This document shows positions 1 to 4,659 of a DNA stretch of 7,002 nt, piece by piece. Origin of the DNA: Desulfobacterales bacterium (lineage in GTDB: Bacteria; Desulfobacterota; DSM-4660; Desulfatiglandales; Desulfatiglandaceae); assembly GCA_022013615.1 (NCBI GenBank), contig JAKLQB010000331.1, positions 1 through 7,002 on the forward strand, given 5' to 3'. The position numbers and the translations under genes were made by a program. The notes under the pieces are model-generated. The model was not told where the DNA came from. It was given only the letters and a program-made list of their open reading frames with translations, and did no database searches. Every line of letters starts with the position of its first letter. Position 1 is the first letter of the stretch.

Positions 1-11
1 TATATCAGAAA

Positions 12-44
12 AATCCCCCTCAATCCCCCTTTGCAAAAGGGGGA
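12..44. repeat. C-tract direct repeat plus 9-bp hairpin
   Basis: The motif AATCCCCCT occurs twice in tandem (12-20 and 22-30). The second copy begins a perfect 9-bp inverted repeat (24-32 against 36-44) with a 3-nt GCA loop. Read on the minus strand, the stem is followed by a second G-run and then a T-run (bases 15-11), so it could act as a terminator for minus-strand transcription coming from the lipoprotein gene. From memory, C5/G5 hairpins of this kind are common dispersed intergenic repeats in many anaerobic bacterial genomes. Copy number cannot be checked here. Confidence 0.55.
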
Positions 45-108
45 AGGTTAGGAATACCCAGATTTATTGAGATGTTATAAAATTTAAGGTTCTATAATTG
101 ATAGGAAT

Positions 109-148
109 TCCCCAGGTTCCCCGCTTGTATAAGCGGAAAGCCCGGGGA
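109..148. other. extended imperfect hairpin downstream of the lipoprotein gene
   Basis: An inner stem GCTT/AAGC (123-126, 131-134) closes a GTAT loop. It is extended by CC/GG and TTCC/GGAA pairs and, outside a small bulge, by TCCCC (109-113) against GGGGA (144-148). It lies 46 bp past the lipoprotein stop codon on the minus strand. Neither strand has a T-tract right after it, so it is not a canonical intrinsic terminator. It may stabilise the mRNA 3' end or be a dispersed palindromic repeat. A perfect 12-bp palindrome, GGTAAATTTACC (153-164), sits beside it. Confidence 0.4.
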
Positions 149-194
149 GGAGGGTAAATTTACCGTGCCTAAGGAAAATATTCGGGTTAAGGTA

Positions 195-563
195 TTACTT
201 CGCAATGATTCGATCATAGATATCTGCGGTTTTCTTGGCAGAATCTTCGGCCCTGGATGCTGAACTCTCAGCAGCCCTGGCAGCCTTCTTAGCCTGTAGA
301 GCGGAAGTTTCCGCCCTGGATGCCGCTGCCTCGGCCCTCTGGGCATTCGCCGCTGCCTCGGCGCTGTACCTGGATGAATCCTCGACAGCTTCTTTAGCAC
401 CCTGGCACTCCTTCAAGGCCTGCTCCACTTTCTCTGAGTTTAACTGAATTTTTTCTTCAAGCGCCTGGATCCGGGGACTGGTTGCACATCCCAAAAAATT
501 GATCAAAAAAAACAACGCTATTGAAAAACCTATTACCAAACGTCCATTTCTAAACATACGCAT
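195..563 (-). CDS. alanine-rich coiled-coil lipoprotein (Lpp/OprI-like)
   Basis: Predicted 122-residue outer-membrane lipoprotein. The chosen start is the ATG at 563-561 because a GGAGG ribosome site (575-571) lies 7 nt upstream; a longer in-frame ORF to 647 has no comparable site. Residues 1-25 form a lipoprotein signal peptide (basic Arg2/5/8, hydrophobic 9-24) ending in the lipobox-like F-L-G-C, with lipidated Cys26. From about residue 68 the protein is an Ala-rich helix in a clear 7-residue register (76-82, 83-89, 90-96, 97-103, 104-110; consensus RAExSAx), expected to form an alanine-zipper coiled coil. It ends in Lys122, as in Braun lipoprotein and OprI, where the terminal Lys is linked to peptidoglycan. 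Size, composition and C-terminus fit that class, but the attachment is inferred. An unusual second Cys is at 53. No partner gene is apparent; the upstream space is repeat-rich. Confidence 0.8.
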   Translation of the reverse strand: MRMFRNGRLVIGFSIALFFLINFLGCATSPRIQALEEKIQLNSEKVEQALKECQGAKEAVEDSSRYSAEAAANAQRAEAAASRAETSALQAKKAARAAESSASRAEDSAKKTADIYDRIIAK

Positions 564-619
564 TGTGCCGCCTCCATAATTTAGTTTAACGTAAATTCCA
601 CAGCTCGTTGGAAAAAAAG

Positions 620-654
620 GGCTTAAGGCGTAAGGCTCAGGGCACAAGGTAAGA
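620..654. repeat. degenerate 7-bp tandem repeat array A
   Basis: Five consecutive 7-bp units (starting at 620, 627, 634, 641, 648) fit a loose GGCNYAA consensus on the plus strand; the last unit is the most divergent. No open reading frame with sensible composition explains the period. The array lies 45 bp upstream of the lipoprotein ribosome site and is followed 17 bp later by a second 7-bp array of different consensus. Confidence 0.6.
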
Positions 655-670
655 GATATTGGATTTGCTT

Positions 671-698
671 TGCTCTATGCTCTTTGCCCTATGCAATA
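671..698. repeat. degenerate 7-bp tandem repeat array B
   Basis: Four units starting at 671, 678, 685 and 692 fit TGCYCTW or a close variant (the last is TGCAATA). A partial fifth unit lies at 666-670. The 6-bp arms ATATTG (656-661) and CAATAT (694-699) can pair around most of this array. The period equals that of array A but the GC positions are out of phase with it, so these look like two separate short-period arrays. Confidence 0.55.
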
Positions 699-720
699 TT
701 TCCCGCTATTCCAGTTTTCC

Positions 721-740
721 AATCCCGCCATGGCCGGATT
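721..740. repeat. 20-bp near-perfect palindrome
   Basis: AATCC-c-GCCATGGC-c-GGATT is symmetric at 18 of 20 positions, the only mismatch being the C/C pair at 726/735. It lies 32 bp beyond the stop codon of the unrecognised ORF at 772-1128. It may be a dispersed palindromic repeat. No T-tract follows on either side. Confidence 0.45.
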
Positions 741-771
741 CCATTAATCACTTTTAGCAAAAAGCACTTTT

Positions 772-1128
772 TTAAGCATCAAGAAATGGCAGTTTGCTAT
801 CCAGATTGCCCATAATATGTCCGATGGATGATTTGCCGTGGGCATGAAGTTCCCTAAACTCTTCGTTGATGCGGTGAATATAACTCATGGCAATAAATGG
901 AAATCCCTCTTCATGCTTTGTCAAGATTACGTTAAAGGGATTTTCGGTCTCTATGTGGCTGTATCCTTCCAGCAAATCTTCCTTGTATTTCTCATAAAAC
1001 CCCTTTGTGCACATCACAAAAAAAGACTGGCTGGTTTCTAATGTGGGGAACCTATCACGGTCCAGTTTCAGGGTCATAAAAAACATGCAGGATAAGTTCG
1101 ATGATGCGGATGATCCTAACGGATTCAT
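772..1128 (-). CDS. hypothetical protein, possibly a frameshifted or truncated gene
   Basis: A 118-residue open frame with no family I can assign. The ATG at 1128 has a weak AAGG site 6 nt upstream. Residues from about 20 onward have ordinary protein composition with no membrane segment or Cys cluster. A stretch near residues 79-105 (FIAMSYIHR ... SSIGHIM) faintly recalls the Y-x-x-S-x-I ... IG pattern of chorismate-lyase/DUF98 proteins, too weakly to call. The first 14 residues are Ser/Asn-rich and look unlike coding sequence. Over 1078-1141 the neighbouring frame reads more like protein (AIDESVRIIRIIELIL) and could join the main frame by losing one base in the A6 tract at 1078-1083. That frame has no start codon before an upstream stop (1142-1144). 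Either a short real gene or a decayed remnant is possible. Confidence 0.4.
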   Translation of the reverse strand: MNPLGSSASSNLSCMFFMTLKLDRDRFPTLETSQSFFVMCTKGFYEKYKEDLLEGYSHIETENPFNVILTKHEEGFPFIAMSYIHRINEEFRELHAHGKSSIGHIMGNLDSKLPFLDA

Positions 1129-1171
1129 CTATGGCCTTCGGTTAACGGCTGAGTTTTAGTATACAACCTAC

Positions 1172-1209
1172 AAAAAAGATACCCTAATTGAGCAACGCTC
1201 AATTAGGGT
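1172..1209 (-). terminator. intrinsic terminator, minus strand
   Basis: A perfect 13-bp inverted repeat (1181-1193 against 1197-1209) with a 3-nt loop is followed on the minus strand by TATCTTTTTTG, i.e. a T6 tract at 1177-1172. The plus-strand exit has no T-run, so the direction is minus. It lies 44 bp upstream of the start of the 772-1128 ORF rather than after a gene. It could therefore end a small RNA starting near 1290-1380, act as an attenuator in that ORF's leader, or be left from a lost upstream gene. Confidence 0.7.
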
Positions 1210-1270
1210 GATACAGTTCATGCATCCTTCAGTTCCGCGCGACTCAACCCATCTTACAACGAGCGTTAAT

Positions 1271-1292
1271 AATCTAACCACACAGGTTGAAA
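1271..1292 (-). repeat. 22-bp block, copy 1 (shared with cobU upstream region)
   Basis: Matches 3824-3845 at 20 of 22 positions; the two differences (1280 A/G and 1288 T/C) are transitions. On the minus strand both copies read TTTC-R-ACCTGTG-Y-GGTTAGATT and both lie upstream of a minus-strand gene. Similarity stops abruptly on each side. Function unknown: it could be a regulatory site, a leader RNA element or a fragment of a dispersed repeat. Confidence 0.6.
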
Positions 1293-1428
1293 TTTCTTGC
1301 TTGATTTTCCGGGCACTTTCCTTGTATTTTTGAGCCACCGTAAAAAGAGTTACTTGTCTTCGAAGCGCCAAAGGTTCCTCTCCGGATGTTCATGAACTCT
1401 GTTAAGGGCCAAGGATATCATAGCTTAG

Positions 1429-2028
1429 ATGAAATTCAGTGTTTCAGTACTATCAATCTTTCTTCTCTTTTCCCTGCCAGGCAAAGCACTTAGCCACCCC
1501 CATGTCTTCATTTACAATTCTATCAAAGTCGTCTTCGATAAAAAAGGCCTGGTAGGGTTTAGAGTCAAGTGGGTTTTTGATGAAATGTTCAGCAATATGC
1601 TCATCTATGATTTTGACAAGAACGGAAACGGAAGCTTTGAGCCTTCTGAAATAAGGGATATAAAAAATGGAGCATTTTCAAATCTAAAGAACTTTGATTA
1701 CTTCACTCATATTATGATTAATGGAAAGCCGTTTAAAGTGAAATTCGTTAAAGACTTTTCCGCCAAAATTAAAGGCGATGCCCTAACCTATCGGTTTTTT
1801 GTACCATGTCATGTTCTGGCCCTTTCAACATTTAAGGAAATTAAGATATCCATATATGACATCAGTTTCTATTGCAGCGTCTTCTTGACAAAAAAACCGA
1901 TCGATTTTGAAAACGCGTCACCCTATGAATTTCACTATCGAATTGGAAAAAATAAAAAGGAAGCCTATTATTATGGACAAGTCTATCCTGAAGATATTAC
2001 ACTTAGGTTCCGGCTGAAAAATGGATAA
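1429..2028 (+). CDS. periplasmic DUF1007 family protein, Ni/Co transporter partner
   Basis: A 199-residue secreted protein of the DUF1007 family, which is typically encoded beside NicO/RcnA-type nickel-cobalt transporters, as here. Residues 1-22 are a Sec signal peptide with a likely A-L-S|H cleavage, which would leave the family's HPH motif (His23, Pro24, His25) at the mature N-terminus, a possible metal-binding end. Residues 63-74 (DKNGNGSFEPSE) match a 12-residue EF-hand loop, with D/N/N at positions 1/3/5, Gly at 6 and Glu at 12, suggesting Ca2+ or another bound cation. Two Cys (about 127 and 144) could form a disulfide. The ATG at 1429 is chosen because it begins the signal peptide; AAGGA at 1410-1414 is rather far, so initiation may be weak. 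The gene overlaps the transporter start by 8 bp. It is visibly more AT-rich than porB. Its exact role is not established; metal capture or delivery is inferred. Confidence 0.85.
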   Translation: MKFSVSVLSIFLLFSLPGKALSHPHVFIYNSIKVVFDKKGLVGFRVKWVFDEMFSNMLIYDFDKNGNGSFEPSEIRDIKNGAFSNLKNFDYFTHIMINGKPFKVKFVKDFSAKIKGDALTYRFFVPCHVLALSTFKEIKISIYDISFYCSVFLTKKPIDFENASPYEFHYRIGKNKKEAYYYGQVYPEDITLRFRLKNG

Positions 2029-2923
2029 GATATTTGCGGTTATTCTAATACTTCTACCTCTACTTTGCGAAACGCTTCCGGCAAGCGCTCAGAATCCCTT
2101 CCTTTCTAAAGAAAGCCCCCAGCAGGTCTCACAGGCTCCATCGCTTCCAAATCCATTTCTAAACAAAATCACCATCTGGCAGCAGATGCTCAAGCAGAGA
2201 ATGACCATCTTAACAAAAAAAGCAAAAGAGACAGGCAGTCTCCGACCCCTGTTCTCCCTGCTCATTATTGCCTTTGCCTACGGTGTCATACACGCTGCCG
2301 GCCCTGGTCATGGTAAGGCAGTGGCCGCGTCTTACTTAATCTCTTACGGCAGGAAACTAAGTGACGGAATTATTATCGGCAATCTGATAGCGCTCTTCCA
2401 TGGCCTATCAGGGGTGGGTTTAGTATTGGCCATTCATTTTGTTCTCAAAATAGGCGTGTCAGGACCTCTTGAGAGCATGACCAGGACAACCCAGCTTGTA
2501 AGCTACGGTCTTATCGTATTATTGGGAGCAGGCTTGCTCATAAGGAGCCTCATTTTGTGGCGCCGGCGCAAGAGTTCGGAGAATGCGGATATTGACGTTT
2601 CATCAGACAAACCACATCGCTACCCTCTGGCAATGGCCCTTACTGTGGGCATGGTACCGTGTCCGGGAGTTGTATTGGTAATGCTCTTCTGCCTTTCTTT
2701 GAACTTGATAGGATTAGGGCTGCTCCTGGCCTTTTCAGTGAGTCTGGGCATGGCAGTAACTATTTCGGCGGTTGGGGTTGCGACGCTTGCGGGCAAGAGC
2801 TTGGCGTTGGGGGCCCTGGAAAGTCGTCGCAGTCTGGCAGAGACCATCGAACGTATCCTGGAAACCGCAGCCGCCCTCATAATAATGACTTTAGGCCTAG
2901 TTTTTCTCTCTGCAACCCTCTGA
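2021..2923 (+). CDS. NicO/RcnA-family nickel/cobalt transporter
   Basis: A 300-residue inner-membrane protein of the NicO (RcnA/NreB-like) family that moves Ni2+ or Co2+. Residues 1-23 look like a cleavable signal peptide (ASA|Q). A periplasmic linker with two NPFL motifs (25-28, 44-47) follows, then about six hydrophobic segments (roughly 77-96, 116-141, 160-180, 203-222, 225-252, 278-298). The family signature HAAGPGHGK at 91-99 supplies His91 and His97, expected metal ligands. A second membrane motif begins at His127 (HGLSGVG), and VPCPG at 212-216 is the usual motif of the later half. The cytoplasmic loop at about 181-200 is short and poor in His, unlike E. coli RcnA. The start overlaps the DUF1007 stop by 8 bp with little Shine-Dalgarno sequence, so translational coupling is likely. 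Family members include exporters and importers, and direction cannot be read from sequence. It is convergent with cobU. Confidence 0.88.
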   Translation: MDKIFAVILILLPLLCETLPASAQNPFLSKESPQQVSQAPSLPNPFLNKITIWQQMLKQRMTILTKKAKETGSLRPLFSLLIIAFAYGVIHAAGPGHGKAVAASYLISYGRKLSDGIIIGNLIALFHGLSGVGLVLAIHFVLKIGVSGPLESMTRTTQLVSYGLIVLLGAGLLIRSLILWRRRKSSENADIDVSSDKPHRYPLAMALTVGMVPCPGVVLVMLFCLSLNLIGLGLLLAFSVSLGMAVTISAVGVATLAGKSLALGALESRRSLAETIERILETAAALIIMTLGLVFLSATL

Positions 2924-2947
2924 TCCCGAGAAATAACAAATATTTCA

Positions 2948-3001
2948 GGCGGGATTACAGGCCCGCCCTCCCCGTCCCGAGACCGGGACGGGATCGGGAG
3001 G
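2948..3001. repeat. GC-rich tandem hairpins after the NicO gene
   Basis: The first hairpin is GGCGGG (2948-2953) with CCCGCC (2962-2967) around an 8-nt loop. The second has perfect 9-bp arms, 2971-2979 against 2984-2992, with loop AGAC, and is extended by CCTC/GAGG (2967-2970, 2998-3001). They lie 25 bp past the transporter stop codon. No T-tract follows, so they are not canonical terminators. They may be dispersed GC-rich palindromes that still block readthrough between the convergent genes. Confidence 0.55.
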
Positions 3002-3104
3002 CGCGACTTGCGGATAGCATGCTTTGATCGCTGCGGTATTTCCAAATTTGGGCCATAGACGCCGGCCCCTTAAATCCAGATCTTGGCCAGGGATTGACTT
3101 GCTT

Positions 3105-3227
3105 TTATAAAAAAGGAAATAAAAAATCTTGTGTAACCACGCCTGTCGGAGCGGAGCGTAGATCCCGCTGCCGGGGCCCCGCGGAACGCGGGGTTATCCT
3201 GTCTATAAATAGATCCGTAACGCTCAT
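3105..3227 (-). pseudogene. 40-codon ORF coupled to cobU by ATGA overlap; possible gene remnant
   Basis: The cobU stop (TGA, 3226-3224) overlaps an ATG (3227-3225) that opens a 40-codon frame ending at a TAA (3107-3105). ATGA overlap is the usual junction between genes of one operon, so a second cobalamin gene may once have started here. Its first 13 residues (MSVTDLFIDRITP) resemble the loose start of CobT proteins (short helix, then R-I-x-P). From codon 13 on, the frame runs into a GC-rich hairpin (3177-3193) and then unrelated sequence; nothing like the CobT TKPxGSLG motif follows in any minus-strand frame down to 2924. It could equally be chance. Low confidence; family assignment is inference. 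Confidence 0.25.
3177..3193. repeat. GC-rich hairpin downstream of cobU
   Basis: A perfect 7-bp stem CCCCGCG/CGCGGGG (3177-3183, 3187-3193) closes a GAA loop, 31 bp past the cobU stop on the minus strand. A weaker pairing, AGCGG/CCGCT, lies next to it within about 3150-3170. The exit on the minus strand is GC-rich at first; an AT-rich stretch begins only near 3135. It may help end cobU transcription or be part of a dispersed GC-rich repeat inserted after cobU. Confidence 0.45.
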
Positions 3228-3769
3228 TCATCTTTCAGCAGTATTGGCAGCCTTGCCAATACTGCGACCACTTTTCCGGATAATCGTGCAATACCCTGAT
3301 TCATATAACCTGCGGTGTCGCGATATGTGCGGGACAATTGGTTGTCTGGAACAATCCCCATTCCCACCTCGTTGCTCACAACAATTACAGCGCCGCGAAT
3401 GTCCGTCAATTGTCGTGCCAGGTTTTCTATGGCTTTATCGATTGCTTCCTGGTCCTCCCCATGTTCCATGTACAGATTGTTGAGCCAGAGGGTTAAGCAG
3501 TCAAGCAAAATGACCGTGTCTTCGCTGTCCAGAGAGCCAATTGTTTCGGCTACTCTAAGAGGTTCCTCTATTGTACGCCAGCCACTGCCACGTTCAGCCT
3601 GATGACGCCTGATACGCTCTTCCATTTCCTTATCAAATGCCTGGGCCGTGGCCAGAAAAATCCGTTTCTTGTTCAAGGAGTTGCACACATCCATTGCAAA
3701 ACTGCTCTTTCCACTTTTTGCACCGCCTAAAACCAGCATACATCCTTGTACGAATTCCGTCTTCAACAT
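3224..3769 (-). CDS. cobU: adenosylcobinamide kinase / adenosylcobinamide-phosphate guanylyltransferase
   Basis: CobU (CobP) phosphorylates adenosylcobinamide and then transfers GMP to give adenosyl-GDP-cobinamide, a step in nucleotide-loop assembly or cobinamide salvage. The 181 residues match the family length. Visible motifs: P-loop GGAKSGKSS (15-23); ATA at 40-42; EMEERIRRHQAER (48-60), where His56 corresponds to the guanylylated His of the family; LLDCLT (88-93), the Walker-B-like strand; and NEVGMGIVP (about 133-141) followed by the conserved RTYRDTAGYMNQ. Start: the ATG at 3769 has AGGAGG 13 nt upstream (3788-3783), a long spacing. Met11 (3739) has AAGGA only 3 nt upstream and would give a more usual distance to the P-loop, so the start is uncertain. 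The gene is alone on this strand apart from a doubtful coupled ORF at its end; no cobS, cobT or cobC is intact here. The shared 22-bp block lies 55 bp upstream. No B12 riboswitch is apparent. Confidence 0.95.
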   Translation of the reverse strand: MLKTEFVQGCMLVLGGAKSGKSSFAMDVCNSLNKKRIFLATAQAFDKEMEERIRRHQAERGSGWRTIEEPLRVAETIGSLDSEDTVILLDCLTLWLNNLYMEHGEDQEAIDKAIENLARQLTDIRGAVIVVSNEVGMGIVPDNQLSRTYRDTAGYMNQGIARLSGKVVAVLARLPILLKDE

Positions 3770-3823
3770 AGTTCTTCTTTAGCCTCCTGTTCTGTTATTT
3801 ACCTCGCTATAGTGACGGAATTG

Positions 3824-3845
3824 AATCTAACCGCACAGGTCGAAA
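3824..3845 (-). repeat. 22-bp block, copy 2 (upstream of cobU)
   Basis: Second copy of the block at 1271-1292, 20 of 22 identical, in the same orientation. It ends 55 bp before the cobU ATG on the minus strand. A TTGCAA (3851-3846) lies 17 bp before the TTAGAT that forms part of the block (3828-3823 region), so it might overlap a weak promoter. The -10 match is poor and the other copy lacks the TTGCAA. Confidence 0.6.
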
Positions 3846-3903
3846 AATTGCAAACTTTTAATTTATAGAGATCTCGTTAAGTTACTAATTTTAGGGATTA
3901 ATA

Positions 3904-3931
3904 TTGACATATTGTTTTTTACGCATATAAT
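3904..3931 (+). promoter_or_regulatory. sigma-70 promoter of the toxin-antitoxin operon
   Basis: Perfect consensus hexamers TTGACA (3904-3909) and TATAAT (3926-3931) are separated by 16 bp. Transcription would begin near 3938, giving a leader of about 23 nt before the antitoxin ATG at 3961, with a GGGAG ribosome site at 3952-3956. Such a strong promoter suits an autorepressed TA operon. Confidence 0.85.
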
Positions 3932-3940
3932 ATACGTAAA
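3918..3940. promoter_or_regulatory. probable operator: 23-bp inverted repeat over the -10 box
   Basis: The arms TTTACGCATAT (3918-3928) and ATATACGTAAA (3930-3940) are complementary at 10 of 11 positions around a single central A (3929). The whole -10 hexamer lies inside the repeat. Phd/YefM antitoxins are known to bind palindromes in their own promoters as dimers, with the toxin as co-repressor. Binding here would exclude RNA polymerase. Symmetry is seen directly; the protein that binds is inferred. Confidence 0.7.
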
Positions 3941-3960
3941 TATAAGAAAAAGGGAGAAAC

Positions 3961-4191
3961 ATGAAGACTGCAACAGTTGGAGAAATCCAGAAAAACTTTG
4001 CCTCGGTTCTTAGAAACATTGATAATGGTGAAGAAATAACCATTACAAAAAGAGGTAAACCGGTAGCCAGGATAATATCGTTAGGCCCGAAAAATAAAAT
4101 TGAGTGGCCTGATTTCTATAATGAAGCTGTTGAACTAAAGGGCAAACCGGTAAGCGAAATAGTTATTGAAGGCAGGGAGGATAGATTTTAA
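3961..4191 (+). CDS. Phd/YefM-family antitoxin
   Basis: A 76-residue antitoxin that should neutralise the PIN-domain ribonuclease encoded immediately downstream and repress the operon. Residues 1-50 match the Phd/YefM fold: T-V-G-E-I-Q-K-N-F at 5-13 (first strand and helix), then I-x-x-G-E-E-I-x-I-T-K-R-G-K-P-V-A-R-I, whose central part is ITITKRGKPVARI (26-38), the most conserved family stretch and part of the DNA-binding dimer. Residues from about 50 to 76 are the acidic, probably disordered tail that wraps the toxin. Length is typical. A GGGAG ribosome site is 4 nt before the ATG, and the stop codon abuts the toxin GTG with no gap. The operon's AT-rich base composition fits horizontally acquired TA modules, but no mobile-element ends were seen around it. 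Confidence 0.93.
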   Translation: MKTATVGEIQKNFASVLRNIDNGEEITITKRGKPVARIISLGPKNKIEWPDFYNEAVELKGKPVSEIVIEGREDRF

Positions 4192-4635
4192 GTGATCTAC
4201 GTCGATACCAGTATGATCGTAAAACTCTATGTCAAAGAAAAACATTCCCTTAATGCCTCAAATTGGCTTAAAGAGAACAATGAAGCTATTCCTATAACTA
4301 CTTTTCATGAATTAGAGTTTAACAATGCTATCAAGCTGAAAGAATTTGGGACCGAAATTACCACAGATCAAACCCATCTTGTCATGGCAAGATTCGCTGA
4401 ACATGAAAGCAAGGGGATTTTTTATCGCCCGCAAATAGACTGGACTGACATATTCAAATATGCCGTTGATTTATCAAAAAACCACACCGGAAAAACAGGT
4501 TCAAGGACATTGGATATTTTGCATGTCGCCTCAGCTTTATCAATTAAAGCTGATGGGTTTCTTACTTTCGACGACAGGCAGTCCAAATTAGCTTATCTCG
4601 CTGGGCTAAAGATTGAATATTGCACTGAGGCCTGA
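4192..4635 (+). CDS. PIN-domain toxin (VapC-like ribonuclease)
   Basis: A 147-residue PIN-domain protein, expected to be a Mg2+/Mn2+-dependent endoribonuclease toxin inhibited by the preceding antitoxin. The acidic catalytic set is present: Asp5 in IYVDTSMIVKLY, Glu40 in FHELEF, Asp108 in SRTLDILHVASA, and Asp127/Asp128 in FLTFDDRQSKLA. Length is normal for the VapC class and no catalytic residue is missing, so it looks intact. The start is GTG at 4192, directly after the antitoxin TAA (4189-4191), with GGGAGG at 4175-4180 inside the antitoxin gene. This arrangement implies coupled translation and a lower toxin yield than antitoxin. PIN toxins often cut tRNA or rRNA, but the target here cannot be inferred. 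It converges with the SH3 protein gene. Confidence 0.92.
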   Translation: MIYVDTSMIVKLYVKEKHSLNASNWLKENNEAIPITTFHELEFNNAIKLKEFGTEITTDQTHLVMARFAEHESKGIFYRPQIDWTDIFKYAVDLSKNHTGKTGSRTLDILHVASALSIKADGFLTFDDRQSKLAYLAGLKIEYCTEA

Positions 4636-4659
4636 CCCGGATAAACCGGAAAAGGGCCT
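4628..4659. terminator. weak two-part stem between convergent genes
   Basis: AGGCC (4628-4632) can pair with GGCCT (4655-4659), with an inner CCGG/CCGG stem (4637-4640, 4646-4649) around ATAAA. It overlaps the 3' ends of both the toxin gene and the SH3 protein gene. No T-tract follows on either strand, so a role as a bidirectional terminator is only possible. Confidence 0.2.

Larger units (their letters stand above)
1129..1428. other. divergent intergenic region
   Basis: Three hundred bases between the minus-strand ORF ending its upstream side at 1128 and the plus-strand DUF1007 gene. It holds a strong minus-strand terminator hairpin (1172-1209) and one copy of the 22-bp block shared with the cobU upstream region (1271-1292). 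From 1293 to 1428 I see no convincing promoter hexamers, riboswitch or NikR-type palindrome. A 67-codon minus-strand frame runs through it (1168-1371) but crosses the terminator and has no recognisable domain. Confidence 0.5.

Noticed and set aside
1..194. CRISPR array
   Set aside because: The C-run repeat occurs only twice with a 1-bp gap, and there are no spacers or cas genes in the window.
235..447. Plus-strand Ala-rich ORF opposite the lipoprotein
   Set aside because: It is the antisense shadow of a 21-bp-periodic Ala/Glu/Arg coding region; the minus-strand frame has the signal peptide, lipobox and ribosome site.
1168..1371. 67-codon minus-strand ORF
   Set aside because: It reads through the 13-bp terminator stem and its T-tract, has no clear ribosome site and matches no family I know. 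It may hold a remnant but cannot be supported as a gene.
2620..3045. Overlapping ORFs on both strands at the end of the NicO gene
   Set aside because: They are shadows of the transporter frame and of the GC-rich hairpins; basic/Ser-rich composition, no motifs.
3770..3960. Cobalamin riboswitch upstream of cobU
   Set aside because: No B12-box-like sequence or multi-stem leader could be found in the 190 bp; only the 22-bp block and AT-rich DNA were seen.
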